NCBI GenBank assembly: GCA_020186115.1
Contig: WSYJ01000152.1
Location: 115,331-179,330 of the forward strand
Length of the DNA stretch: 64,000 nucleotides
Direction of reading: 5' to 3'
Source: Histomonas meleagridis
Taxonomy: Eukaryota > Parabasalia > Tritrichomonadida > Dientamoebidae
The notes beneath the pieces were generated by a model, which was not told the origin of the DNA, did no database searches, and was given only the letters and a program-made list of their open reading frames with translations. Below, piece by piece: positions 49,696 to 60,551 of the stretch. A program made the position numbers and the translations under genes. The first letter of the stretch is position 1. Every line of letters begins with the position of its first letter.

Positions 49696-52347
49696 ATGAG
49701 CGAGAAAGAATTAAAAAATCAAGATTTCAGTGAATACGCAATTGATTCCAAAGCATATGAAGAACTAGAACAAAACTTTCAAACAATAATTCAGGAACTC
49801 ATTGGAGATCATTCACTTGAAAAATTTCGTGAGGAGTATGAAAGACTTCACAAAGCGTTGAAGCGTTCTTATGATAGTAACAAACGCCTTATTACTAAAT
49901 GTAAGGAACTTAATGAAGAAATTATTACAAATTCCACTAAAGTCGAGAAATCGCTTGAACTACTCCAACAAGATCGTCGTACCATTACTGCTCTTCGCCA
50001 AGAAATAGACAAAGCATGGAATATGGTTGAATCTGCTCAAGGTCGTGAAAAGAATGCAGATGAAACCATTGAGTCACTCAAATCCGAAATAGCGCATCTT
50101 ACCCAACTTGTAGAACAAGGTGGTCTTCTTAGTTATGGCCATGATAATGCAGTCAAAGATCTTCTTCAACAAAAAAGTGATCTTATAAAGGAGCGTGATG
50201 AACAACTCAATCAAATTATTCAACTTAAGAACGAACTCTCGACGCTCACTGAAGAACTTAATTCTTCTGAGCAAGAGAAACTTCAAATGGAACAAAAAGT
50301 CCAAAATTTACGTACAAAACTTACGCAAAAACGTGCGCAAGTTGAAAGTGAAACAATACATCGCGATCGGCTTTTTAAGCAATTACAAAGTTTACGTAAT
50401 GTCCAACAAAATCTTAATAACCAAATTGATAATCAAAATAAAGAATTATCGACACTGATTGCAGAAGAAGAACGAATTAATCAATCTATAGCAAATGCTA
50501 AAACACAAATTGAACAAATTCGAAAAGAAAATCTTGAAACACAAAAACAAGAAGAAGAAATTGAAGCAGAAATACGAAAAGAAACAGAACATAATAAAGA
50601 ATTACAAAACCAATTAAAAACACTTGAAGACACGCTCAATGAAAAAGAAAAAGAAATTCGTTCAATAAAAAGTGAAATTGAACGGAAAAAAAGAGAAAAT
50701 TATTCGTTACAACAAAATATTATTCAAACACAAAACATGCGAAAACAAGATGAATCTATTATTACTTCATTAAAATCAGAAATCGAAGGATTAGAAAAAG
50801 AAATTTCTGATCTCAACAAAAGTTTAGAAGATAATAACTTAACACATGAACAACTTCAAGCAAAACTTGAAGGATTAAATAAAGCGAAAGTTAAAACAAA
50901 GGCGCAACTTGATAAACAACAAAAATTAACACAAGAAGAATCAAAACATCGTGATGAACTTGAAGGGAAACTTCAAACTTATCAAGATGAATCACAAAAA
51001 ATGAAACAATTAATTGATAAACTAGAAAACAAACGTGAACAATGTGCAAGAGAAGCAGCAGAAGCTCAATCCAAATATATTAAAGCTAAAGAAGATGCCA
51101 AAACAAGTGAAATCCAATTAAATCAAACTCAAAGACTTATAGCTACAGCTGATGAAGAATTAAGGGCTAAACAACAACTTTATGAACAATTAAGAGTCGA
51201 AAGGAATAATTATAGTAAACAATTGTCGAATGCACAAGATGAAAATGCAGATTTAAAAAAGAAATTTAAAATTATGACACAACAAGCTCAACAACTTAAG
51301 AATGAAATTAGTATCAAAGAAGATACTTATGCAAGTGAACATTTCGAACTGAAAAAAGCGGAAGGTAAAAAAGAGAAACTTATGAATGAAATGAAACGAC
51401 TTAAAGATGCTTGGGAAGAAGCCGAGAAAACTATGCATAAACATGAAGAAGAACTTCATTCACTTGAAGCTCGTATAAAAGAAGCCGATATTGAACGCCA
51501 AAAACTTTTAGATGAACAAATTAATATGATGAAAGATAGAGATATTTTGGGTACTCAATTAATACGAAGAAATGATGAAATTGCACTTTTATATGAGAAA
51601 TTAAAAATTCTTCAAGACACATTAAAAAATGGTGAAATCGAATATAATAAACGTTGTGAAGATGCAGCTGAATTACAACGATTAATCAAAGAGACACAAA
51701 GGAAAAATTTGATATTACAAAGACAATGTAATCAAACAGAAGAACTTGAAAATAAAGTTAAAACATTACAAAACGATTTAATTCAAGAACAAACTAAAGT
51801 TAGAGCTTTAAGTGAAGAACTTGAAAACCCTGAAAATCCACATCGTTGGCGACATTTATATGGTAAAGATCCATCTCCTACAGAGTTATTAAAAACTATT
51901 AAACAACTCCAAAGAAGATTAATTAAAAAAACTGAAAGTATTGTAAACATTAAAAAAGAAATTGTCGAATTAAAGAAACAAATGAAAGAAACACAAAAAG
52001 TTATGGATGAACAACCTTCACAAGAAATGTTAAACCAATTAAAACAATTGCAATTAAAGGTTAAACAAAAAGATAGACAATTAAAGGCTATGGCTGCTGA
52101 ATTAAACACACAACAATCAAAATTGGCTGAATATCAAAATCAATACGAAGTGTTAAATAAACAATTAAATGACGCAAGAGATATGCAGTACTCGCAGAAG
52201 AAGATTTATAATAAGTTAAAGGAAAAAATGCAAAATCAAAGAAATCCGCGTTCTCCAAAAGTTACAACTGTTAATAATATGAATAAAATGAGCGTAAACT
52301 TGTCAGGTGAACAAGCAATGTCTACTTTACCTATGAATATAAAATAA
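49696..52347 (+). CDS. CFAP58: Cilia- and flagella-associated protein 58
   Basis: This 883-residue coiled-coil protein matches CFAP58 (CCDC147) in layout and length (human about 872). Recognisable stretches include YEELEQNFQTIIQELIGDHS, LEKFREEYERLHKALKRSYD, NSTKVEKSL, EIDKAWNMVESAQ, ERDILGTQLIRRNDEIALLY near residue 620 and LEELENPENPHRWRHLYGKDP-type sequence near 715. Nearly the whole protein is heptad repeat. CFAP58 lies along the axoneme/mid-piece region and is needed for flagellar assembly and motility. It confirms a flagellated host. It has no membrane segment. It is tail-to-tail with eL19, 64 bp apart. Confidence 0.95.
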   Translation: MSEKELKNQDFSEYAIDSKAYEELEQNFQTIIQELIGDHSLEKFREEYERLHKALKRSYDSNKRLITKCKELNEEIITNSTKVEKSLELLQQDRRTITALRQEIDKAWNMVESAQGREKNADETIESLKSEIAHLTQLVEQGGLLSYGHDNAVKDLLQQKSDLIKERDEQLNQIIQLKNELSTLTEELNSSEQEKLQMEQKVQNLRTKLTQKRAQVESETIHRDRLFKQLQSLRNVQQNLNNQIDNQNKELSTLIAEEERINQSIANAKTQIEQIRKENLETQKQEEEIEAEIRKETEHNKELQNQLKTLEDTLNEKEKEIRSIKSEIERKKRENYSLQQNIIQTQNMRKQDESIITSLKSEIEGLEKEISDLNKSLEDNNLTHEQLQAKLEGLNKAKVKTKAQLDKQQKLTQEESKHRDELEGKLQTYQDESQKMKQLIDKLENKREQCAREAAEAQSKYIKAKEDAKTSEIQLNQTQRLIATADEELRAKQQLYEQLRVERNNYSKQLSNAQDENADLKKKFKIMTQQAQQLKNEISIKEDTYASEHFELKKAEGKKEKLMNEMKRLKDAWEEAEKTMHKHEEELHSLEARIKEADIERQKLLDEQINMMKDRDILGTQLIRRNDEIALLYEKLKILQDTLKNGEIEYNKRCEDAAELQRLIKETQRKNLILQRQCNQTEELENKVKTLQNDLIQEQTKVRALSEELENPENPHRWRHLYGKDPSPTELLKTIKQLQRRLIKKTESIVNIKKEIVELKKQMKETQKVMDEQPSQEMLNQLKQLQLKVKQKDRQLKAMAAELNTQQSKLAEYQNQYEVLNKQLNDARDMQYSQKKIYNKLKEKMQNQRNPRSPKVTTVNNMNKMSVNLSGEQAMSTLPMNIK

Positions 52348-52411
52348 TTTGTAATAAAATGTATTTATTATTTTAATATTAAATTTTTTAAAAATATTAA
52401 AACAAGAATTT

Positions 52412-52954
52412 TTAATTAAATGTTCTTGATGCAGCTCTCTTTTCTCTCATTCGACGACTTCGAGCTCTGCGGATTTCAATTTGTCGCTGAAGAGCTTTTT
52501 CTCTATCTTGTTCAATTTTAAGCCTGTGAATGTGTTCCATTAAAATTCGTTTGTTTCGAAATTGATTCCCTTTTGCTTGGAGATATAATTTATGATATAA
52601 ATGAGAATCTATTTCTTCTTTCTTTTTATAATCAAGAAGAGTTCGACGGAGTACTCTAATTCTTCGAATCCACTGCCATTTGGAATTAAGTCTTGCATTT
52701 TTAGTTCCTCGTCGTTTTCCGTATCCTCTATGTCTTCCTCTCTTTTTTGCTAAAGCTCGTTTGGTATGTCTTTCAGATGAATGTATTGCTATTGGTCTTT
52801 TTACTATTATTCCATCAGCTATTAGTTTTCTAATTTGTTGACGAGAGTTTGCCATAGCAATTGCAGATGTCTCTGATTCATCCATCCAAATTCGTCCTAT
52901 ACCACAATTTAATACAGCGGCAGATAAACGCTTTTGAAGTTTTAGATTCGACAT
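52412..52954 (-). CDS. RPL19: 60S ribosomal protein eL19 (L19e)
   Basis: This 180-residue basic protein begins LKLQKRLSAAVLNCGIGRIW, followed by the DESETSAIAMANSRQQIRKL signature of eL19 and IVKRP. Then comes RHTKRALAKKRGRHRGYGKR (human KGRHMGIGKRKGT region), RILRRTLLDYKKK-type sequence with IDSHLYHKLYL, and a C-terminal Arg-rich helix. It binds 28S rRNA and helps form an inter-subunit bridge. Length is near the family's usual 180-196. It is divergent from TOR across 365 bp. Confidence 0.95.
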   Translation of the reverse strand: MSNLKLQKRLSAAVLNCGIGRIWMDESETSAIAMANSRQQIRKLIADGIIVKRPIAIHSSERHTKRALAKKRGRHRGYGKRRGTKNARLNSKWQWIRRIRVLRRTLLDYKKKEEIDSHLYHKLYLQAKGNQFRNKRILMEHIHRLKIEQDREKALQRQIEIRRARSRRMREKRAASRTFN

Positions 52955-53319
52955 ATATAAAAATAAAAATAAAATTAATTGAAATGTTGTAAAACAATCG
53001 GATTTTCATTATATGTTATCTCCTTTATTCAACTAAAAAATGAATAACAAAATCCATAGAAAATTAGAAATTTGCCATTATAAAATGAAAACGACTTATG
53101 ATGTTATAAATAATCACATAAGACATGATAATAAAAGAAAAAGGAAATAAATAAGTTTAATATAATTTTCATTATTCAAGCAAAAAAGAAAAATTTACCC
53201 ATATCGTACGGTTACAATTTTCAAAAGATGAGATTTATCCCTTTGAAATCAGAATTCAAATATTTACCTTATTCTTTCAAAAATTAATTTTAAACAACTG
53301 TAAGAAAAAGTGAAAAAAG
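52955..53319. promoter_or_regulatory. Shared upstream region of eL19 and TOR
   Basis: This 365-bp AT-rich stretch lies between two divergent ATGs (52954 minus, 53320 plus), so it must hold both promoters. No exact initiator consensus is seen near either start; TTTCAATTAA upstream of eL19 is the closest. The pairing of a ribosomal gene with TOR, which controls ribosome synthesis, is notable. Confidence 0.5.
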
Positions 53320-56300
53320 ATGAAACAAGCTGAGGAAGAAGGGTTATTGAATAACCTTTCAAGTGATGATCCATTGTTTATCCATATGAACCAAGTCATT
53401 TTATCACATTCGATGCCTGATTCATCTCAATTTCGATTTGCTTTATCATCATTTCAAAATTATGTTACCACAGAATATGCGTCGTTGAATACAACTAACA
53501 AACAATACTTCATAACTAAGCTTTTTGGTGCAATTTCATTAAATGCTTTAAATCATAATCCATTATTATATTCAATTTTTTTGTCTTCACTTATTGATGT
53601 TAATATTGGTAACAAACTTACGAAAGCCAATAAGATGGCCCGAGAAATATCACAATTTCCACCTACATCTAATATACTTGCATTTGAAAATTTAGAACTT
53701 GTATTAGTTTGGTTATCTAATCATCTTGGTACAACACTTCATGTTACCCTACAGCATCTTCGTTTAAAGTGTCAAACATGGTTTTCTACCAATAATTCCA
53801 AACTCATAATTTCATCACTTTATCTTCTTGACATTCTTTTACGTCGATTTCCAAATGTTCTTCGTTCCTTTTACGATACAACTCGTGGAATCATTTTACG
53901 ATCTCTTAAATACAAATCACCAGTTATTGTCAAAGCCGCCACAAAAGTATTAGCAGCAACATTATCACATATGAATACGCCATCACGTCAACAAATCATA
54001 GAGATATGTAATGCCATTGTTAATTGTTCAGTAGATCCTAAAGAGAATTTAGAATCATCATTTTTCGAAGCACTTAATCAATTACTTCGTCGTCATAATT
54101 CGTATGCACATTTTTTTAACTTTAAAGAGCCTCCAATTACTAATGATCAATTTGGTTCATTTGTTCGTTTAAGACTTATTCCATTATCATATTTATGTAC
54201 TCCAACAATATATAAACCTGAAAACATCAAACAAATCTTCGAATTATATAAAACAATATTATCCAAAAGCAATGGATTTCAATATGATGTATTAATATCA
54301 CTTGGCGAATTTTGTTTTTTAATTAGTGATGACTTAAAAGAGAAATATAAAGCAGAAGCAGAACAATTAATTTCTTTATTAATGTCATCATTTGATCTTA
54401 AATCTGATGAATATATCTTTGCATTATTATCATTAATTACACCAAATACTTCATCGTTTTATGATATATTAAATAATATCTTACAACAAGGAATGAATAA
54501 TCTTTTATTAAAAGGATTATTAAAGTTTACTAAAAAATGGCCAACTTTAGGATCACAAATTAGGTCACGTTTATTACCATTATTTACGAATGATATAGTA
54601 TCACAAAATACGACATCTGAGAAAACTAATATGGCGTTTTATTCATTACATTATTTCCAATTCCCACAAAAGGAATTAACAATAAATTTATTATTAGTTT
54701 ATAGTAAGAAATTAGATTCACCTGATTTATCTGTTCGAAGACAAACATCACGATTTTTAATATCACAACAACAAAACTTTCCACAAATTAAAATTCGATT
54801 ACTTTCATATATAATGGTTGAAGTCGATAGTGAATTACGTTTAACAGTATTAAAATCAATCGAAACAAATGATGAATCAACAGAATTAGTACAACAACTT
54901 TATTCATTTTTACATGATCGACAATTATCTATTCGTTATCAATCATTAAAATTAATGTGTAATATATCATCAGCAATTCCTTTAATATGTGAATATATTT
55001 CAGAAATTGTACAATGTTTAAATCAATCTGAAACATTAAACAAACAATTTGTTTATTCATTATTAATTATAATCAAAAGAAAACCTTCATTAATTAGACC
55101 ATTTTCTAAATTTTTGTTACAAATATTATTACGTTTTCCAAATCAAACTTCATCATCATTAGAATTATTATCAATGTTATTAAAATTCTCTTCAAGTACT
55201 TTAATAATGCAACAATTATCACAACATATAAATTCAAATCTTTCAATTCATACAACTACAAAAAGAAATAAAGCAGCTATTAATCTTTTATCTTCAGCTT
55301 TAAAATATACTGATATTCGAAGTTATTTATTTATGAATAATTCCGAAATATTATTCCGAGTTTTCGATTTAACGAATGGTTTAGATGATGATGAAAGTCG
55401 ATTATGTTTATTATCAGTGATTGAACAAATTGGTACAATTAATTTATCATTAATGAATGAAACAATGACTAAAAATAAAGTTAATTCGAGTACTTATTCT
55501 ATATTTGGTAATTTGAATTTAATAAATCAAAAAACAAGTGATATAATTATCCAAATTACAAATATTTCAGTATTTGTATCAATTTCAATTTTATTAAATA
55601 TATTAAATGAAGAATCACTTTCAAATCTTCATTCAACAGCTATTGAAGCATTAAATGGAATTTTAGTTGCAAATCATAATATTGGAAGTGAAATGGAAGA
55701 TTTAATATTGGAAAAAATCATGTCGACTTTATTAAATGGTGAAGATGAATCTATTTCACTTATAATGAATAATATGATACATTTATTAACAATTTTTGGT
55801 GAGAAATTATCACCATTTTTAGGTAAAATCTTTGAACAAATATATAAAAATTGGGGTAAACTTGAATTATCATCGATTTTACAAGTTATTCGTTGGACAG
55901 CAATGTGTGTACCTAATGAATTTATTCATCATATCCATAAAATAGTAAATTATTTAATTTCATCATTAAATAATTACACAATTGAATCAATTAATTCGAT
56001 TTATTTAACATTTATATCATTTGGTTCATTAATGAAACATGTTGATTATTTAATTATCCCATCTTTATTAAAATGGTTAGAAAATCATTATAATTCAAAT
56101 GAATCTATAAATGATTTAATAACTAACTTAAAAGATATAATTATATTTTGTGGTAGTTATAAATATTGTACTGAAATCATTAAAACAATTTTAACTATAT
56201 GTAAAAATAATAAAAATTTAATACAACAATGTTCTGAAATATTAATTGCTATAGCAGTACAAATGAAACAAAACTTTTTAGTATATTTAAATGAAGTTTC

Positions 56301-59300
56301 ACAAGTTATAAATATTGAAAGTATTCCTGAATTAAATATATTAATTAATTGTATAATTCAACAAATATCAATTCCTATAGATCTATTAAATAAATATGAA
56401 CAAAATAATGAAAAATTAACTAAAAGACAATCAGGTCAATTCCAATCTAAGTTTGAAAAATCAAATTTAAACTCAAAACCACTTCCACAACTAAAATTAC
56501 CTTTAGATGGATGGGATGTCTTTGAATGGTGTCATTGGTTTGATGAATTTGTACCATTAATGTTATCATCATCATCATGTAAAGCTATTTCTTCATGTGC
56601 TTCATTAGCAGAAAGAAATGCATCTGTTAAAAGCTCATTATTTCCAGTATCTTATGCATTAGCATATGCATTAGATCAACAAAATCTTCAAATTCAACAT
56701 ATATTAATGATATCATTAATGCAACGAAATGTACCGAAATATATTGTAATACCATTTTTATCCGTAATAGAATATATGGAAATGATTGAACTTAAAATAC
56801 CTGTGCCTTGGAAACAACTTGCTGAAAAGGCAGAAAAAGTTGGTCATCAAGCTCAAGCTTTAAGATATAATGAATATATATTTGATTCTTTTTCTCAAGA
56901 ATCAATCGAAAGTTTGATTTCGTTAAATTTACAACTTGGATTACCTTTAGCTGCTAATGGTATATTACAAGTGAGTACAATACAAAATTCTCAAGAAAGC
57001 TTATCCGAAAAACTTGGATTATGGGAAGAAGCTTATGAATCATATTCTAAGATTGATCAAAATGATCAAAAAGCTAAAGAAGGTAAAATGAAATGTTTAG
57101 AAGCACTTTCACGTTATAAAGATTTATATGAAATTTCAAAAGATGAAAAATCGATTTATTCAGCTTCAGCATCTTTTCATTTATTTGATTTTGATAAATT
57201 AAGTTCAATTGTTGATAAACTTGATAAAAAAGATCAACGAGTTATCTTTTATAAAATCATTAAATGTGTTTATAATAATGAATTAAAATATGCGGAGAAA
57301 TTAATATCAAAATTAAATTTACAATTTATACCACAACTTTTCCCTATAAATTATGAAGATTATGAAAAAAGTTTCGATATATATTTAAGAGCTTGTTTAA
57401 TATCTGAAATTAAAGATATAATTTCATTAAAGAAGATTGAAATGAATCAAAATAGTTCGATACCTAAAGAAAGAGAATTTTATAACACTACAATGAATCA
57501 AATATATAATAATTGGAAATTAAGATTTGAACAATTATGTGATTCATCAGAAAGTATGTATGAAACTATTTGTGTACGTTCATTATTATTAAATGATGAA
57601 CAAATGAACCCATTTTGGTTAAAGTTCCTTGAAAAAGAAGCACAAAAAGGAAAAACTCAACTTGGAGAAATAGCTTTATTACATGTGAAACTTGATCAAC
57701 CTGAAGTCCAATTTTCACAAAGTTTAATGTTATGGAATTCAAATTCTCATGATGAAGCAATTGAAAAACTTAAAACAATTGTTACGAATTTACCAAAAAC
57801 ATCGAAATTATTACCACGTTATTTAAATATGTTAGGGAATTGGTGTAAAGAAAATCATCAATATGAATCATCATTACAATTTCTTCAAGAATCAGTTTCA
57901 TTATCACCTAATTCATGTAATTATTGGGCTGATTTAGCAAAAATTAATTTATGTTTATATCAAAATGGTGGAACTAAAGAACATTTACTTAATTCACTTA
58001 ATGCTAATATTAATGGATTAATTAATAATACATTAAATCAAATACAATTTACACTGAATACTATTTCTATTTTATTACAGAATAGTTCGAAAGAATTTTG
58101 TCAATTATTAAAAAATAATTTAAATAAAATTAATTCCGAACTTTGGTTATTTTTACTTCCACAAATAGTATCGAATTTAAGTAATTCCGATTTGAAAGAA
58201 CTTTTCGAAGAATTATTACTTTTAATATCGAAAACACATCCACAAAAAGTATTATATTCATTATTAGTTAATTATCGATCAGATAAAATCGACATACAAC
58301 AATCAACAAAGAAAATTGTTGATATATTACGAATCGAATTTCCTTTATTGGTTAATCAAGTCTTATTATTTTCGAGTGAATTATTACGAATTGCTGCTTT
58401 TTGGCATGAAATGTGGTTTACTAATATTGATGAAGCTTCACGTGATTATATATTACGTAACAATAAAAATAGTACACAAGAACAACTTTTACCATTACAT
58501 AAATTAATATCTAATCCACCAGAAACTACATTTGAAGTTAGCTTTCATACAATGTATGGCTCACGATTAAATATTGCAGAAGAATATCTTAAATCTTATG
58601 TCGAAACGAACAACTTAAACTATTTCTATCAATGTTGGTCAATATATGTTGAAGTTTTTAAACAAATTCGATCAACAATGAATGATATTACCGAATTTAA
58701 TTTATGTGATGCTTCGCCATTATTAGAAAGTTTAAATAACACTAATTTAACTGTACCTGGAACTAAGAATAATATATACATTAATTCATTCATTAATAAT
58801 ATTCATATAATTAATTCTAAACAAAAACCACGTAAATTATCCGTAATAGGTTCCGATGGAAAAATTTATCCGTTTCTATTAAAGGCTAATGAAGATACAC
58901 GATTAGATGAACGTGTAATGCAATTATTTAATTATATAAGTGATTTGGTACATAACTCATCAATACCTTTGTCTTCTAAATTAGGTATTACTACTTATGG
59001 CGTTGTCCCTATAACACGTAAAGTAGGTTTAATAGGTTGGGTACAAGACACACAAACATTATTCGAAATAATTTCTAATTTTCGTAATTCACATGGAATC
59101 GTTTTGGATTACGAAGTCCGTAAATCATTAAAAGTTTGTCCTTCTTATGATACTGCTTCAATTGATAAAAAGAAAAAAGCATTTTTGTATGGAATCGGAA
59201 GAACTGATGGTAATGATCTTAAGAAAATTCTTTTGAAGTTTTCGACTGATTCGAATGATTGGCTTGATAGACGTGTCCAATTCACTACTTCGCTTGCCGT

Positions 59301-59799
59301 TACATCAATGGCAGGTTACATATTAGGTTTAGGTGATCGACACATGTGTAATATTATGATAACAAATAGAACCGCGAAATTGGTGCACATCGACTTCGGC
59401 GATTGTTTCGAAGTGGCTATGCATCGCGCAAGATTCCCCGAAAAAGTACCATTTAGATTGACACGAATGATGCAGAACGCATTGGAAGTATCAAAGATTG
59501 AAGGTACGCTAAGGAAATGTTGCGAAAAAATAATGAAATTGTTGAGAAGAAATGGAGAACAGATTTTGGCTTTGTTGGAAGCATTTATTAATGACCCACA
59601 GTTGCAATTGAAGAATCCGTTCGATAAAGGATTCACCGCGAAAAGTGTCTTGGAAAGAATCCAAGATAAACTAACGGGAAGAGACTTCGGTAGAGATAAA
59701 GTACTGCCCGTGAAGAAACAAGTGAATTTGCTGATAAATCAAGCAATTTCATATGATAACTTATGCCAAATGTTTAAGGGATGGTGCCCATGGTGGTAA
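53320..59799 (+). CDS. TOR: TOR kinase (target of rapamycin)
   Basis: This single 2159-residue frame carries a long N-terminal HEAT solenoid (about 1-1080), a FAT domain (about 1100-1650) and an FRB helix bundle starting ELLRIAAFWHEMWFTNIDEA (about 1687). The PI3K-like kinase domain follows (about 1837-2100), with LGLGDRHMCNIMI (catalytic loop) and LVHIDFGDCFEVA (metal-binding loop). A FATC tail ends LCQMFKGWCPWW, close to the canonical GWCPFW. It is shorter than human mTOR (2549), mainly in the N-terminus. It would form TOR complexes that sense nutrients and control growth. FRB positions that contact rapamycin in mTOR are altered (see findings). Confidence 0.97.
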   Translation: MKQAEEEGLLNNLSSDDPLFIHMNQVILSHSMPDSSQFRFALSSFQNYVTTEYASLNTTNKQYFITKLFGAISLNALNHNPLLYSIFLSSLIDVNIGNKLTKANKMAREISQFPPTSNILAFENLELVLVWLSNHLGTTLHVTLQHLRLKCQTWFSTNNSKLIISSLYLLDILLRRFPNVLRSFYDTTRGIILRSLKYKSPVIVKAATKVLAATLSHMNTPSRQQIIEICNAIVNCSVDPKENLESSFFEALNQLLRRHNSYAHFFNFKEPPITNDQFGSFVRLRLIPLSYLCTPTIYKPENIKQIFELYKTILSKSNGFQYDVLISLGEFCFLISDDLKEKYKAEAEQLISLLMSSFDLKSDEYIFALLSLITPNTSSFYDILNNILQQGMNNLLLKGLLKFTKKWPTLGSQIRSRLLPLFTNDIVSQNTTSEKTNMAFYSLHYFQFPQKELTINLLLVYSKKLDSPDLSVRRQTSRFLISQQQNFPQIKIRLLSYIMVEVDSELRLTVLKSIETNDESTELVQQLYSFLHDRQLSIRYQSLKLMCNISSAIPLICEYISEIVQCLNQSETLNKQFVYSLLIIIKRKPSLIRPFSKFLLQILLRFPNQTSSSLELLSMLLKFSSSTLIMQQLSQHINSNLSIHTTTKRNKAAINLLSSALKYTDIRSYLFMNNSEILFRVFDLTNGLDDDESRLCLLSVIEQIGTINLSLMNETMTKNKVNSSTYSIFGNLNLINQKTSDIIIQITNISVFVSISILLNILNEESLSNLHSTAIEALNGILVANHNIGSEMEDLILEKIMSTLLNGEDESISLIMNNMIHLLTIFGEKLSPFLGKIFEQIYKNWGKLELSSILQVIRWTAMCVPNEFIHHIHKIVNYLISSLNNYTIESINSIYLTFISFGSLMKHVDYLIIPSLLKWLENHYNSNESINDLITNLKDIIIFCGSYKYCTEIIKTILTICKNNKNLIQQCSEILIAIAVQMKQNFLVYLNEVSQVINIESIPELNILINCIIQQISIPIDLLNKYEQNNEKLTKRQSGQFQSKFEKSNLNSKPLPQLKLPLDGWDVFEWCHWFDEFVPLMLSSSSCKAISSCASLAERNASVKSSLFPVSYALAYALDQQNLQIQHILMISLMQRNVPKYIVIPFLSVIEYMEMIELKIPVPWKQLAEKAEKVGHQAQALRYNEYIFDSFSQESIESLISLNLQLGLPLAANGILQVSTIQNSQESLSEKLGLWEEAYESYSKIDQNDQKAKEGKMKCLEALSRYKDLYEISKDEKSIYSASASFHLFDFDKLSSIVDKLDKKDQRVIFYKIIKCVYNNELKYAEKLISKLNLQFIPQLFPINYEDYEKSFDIYLRACLISEIKDIISLKKIEMNQNSSIPKEREFYNTTMNQIYNNWKLRFEQLCDSSESMYETICVRSLLLNDEQMNPFWLKFLEKEAQKGKTQLGEIALLHVKLDQPEVQFSQSLMLWNSNSHDEAIEKLKTIVTNLPKTSKLLPRYLNMLGNWCKENHQYESSLQFLQESVSLSPNSCNYWADLAKINLCLYQNGGTKEHLLNSLNANINGLINNTLNQIQFTLNTISILLQNSSKEFCQLLKNNLNKINSELWLFLLPQIVSNLSNSDLKELFEELLLLISKTHPQKVLYSLLVNYRSDKIDIQQSTKKIVDILRIEFPLLVNQVLLFSSELLRIAAFWHEMWFTNIDEASRDYILRNNKNSTQEQLLPLHKLISNPPETTFEVSFHTMYGSRLNIAEEYLKSYVETNNLNYFYQCWSIYVEVFKQIRSTMNDITEFNLCDASPLLESLNNTNLTVPGTKNNIYINSFINNIHIINSKQKPRKLSVIGSDGKIYPFLLKANEDTRLDERVMQLFNYISDLVHNSSIPLSSKLGITTYGVVPITRKVGLIGWVQDTQTLFEIISNFRNSHGIVLDYEVRKSLKVCPSYDTASIDKKKKAFLYGIGRTDGNDLKKILLKFSTDSNDWLDRRVQFTTSLAVTSMAGYILGLGDRHMCNIMITNRTAKLVHIDFGDCFEVAMHRARFPEKVPFRLTRMMQNALEVSKIEGTLRKCCEKIMKLLRRNGEQILALLEAFINDPQLQLKNPFDKGFTAKSVLERIQDKLTGRDFGRDKVLPVKKQVNLLINQAISYDNLCQMFKGWCPWW

Positions 59800-59996
59800 T
59801 TTGTTTAGATATAAAGTGAATAATAAAAATATTTACATGTAAATTATAATATTTTGGAATCATGAATGCTAACATCCTCATTCGAATGAACTTATAAGTT
59901 TTTTCTCTGAAAATTTCTTTTTAAAAGTCATTTTTTGAGAAACATTTGACAACGACTGTTTGGGTTTTGAAAGCTTTACTCCGTGTCAAAAAGAAA

Positions 59997-60551
59997 ATGG
60001 AAACAAATCGCGTAATCCTTATCGGAAATCCGTATGTAGGAAAAACTGCTATTATCAACTGTCTATTAAAGCAAGAATCTTCCGATAATTATGAACCAAC
60101 AATTGGTGCAGCATTTCATAATTATTCCCAAAAAATTAATGGTGAAGAATTCTGTATTCAGATATGGGATACAGCAGGACAGGAACAATATAGATCTTTA
60201 GGCCCAATTTATTACAGAAATGCAAAAGCTGCAATTTTCGTTTATGATGTTACTTTACCTAATTCATTTGAAGCAATTCCAATGTGGCTTGACGCATTCG
60301 AAAATTCAGTAGGAAGAAGATCTATTAGATACCTTGTCGGAAACAAGGTTGATTTACAAGATCAAAAAGTTGATGAAGCAATTGCCAGTAAATTTGCTGA
60401 AGAAAATAAATTTACATTTATTCAAACATCGGCATTAACCGGATACAATATTGACCGCCTGTTTCAAAATATTATGGTACAACTTTCCTCATCTGAATCG
60501 AGTATTGAAGTAAGTTCTTTGGAAATTAACGAACGTAAACAATGTTGTTAA
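59997..60551 (+). CDS. Rab-family small GTPase
   Basis: This 184-residue GTPase has the P-loop GNPYVGKTA (about residues 10-18), switch-I Thr in EPTIGAAF, WDTAGQEQYRSLGPIYYRNA, NKVDL, and TSALTGYN in place of the ETSAK motif. The C-terminus is KQCC, a double-cysteine geranylgeranylation signal typical of Rabs. The switch and YYRNAKAAIFVYDVT region resemble the Rab5/Rab21/Rab22 endosomal group. The open frame extends upstream to a TTG at 59946; the first ATG is 59997, giving normal Rab length. It follows TOR by 197 bp on the same strand. Confidence 0.93.
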   Translation: METNRVILIGNPYVGKTAIINCLLKQESSDNYEPTIGAAFHNYSQKINGEEFCIQIWDTAGQEQYRSLGPIYYRNAKAAIFVYDVTLPNSFEAIPMWLDAFENSVGRRSIRYLVGNKVDLQDQKVDEAIASKFAEENKFTFIQTSALTGYNIDRLFQNIMVQLSSSESSIEVSSLEINERKQCC

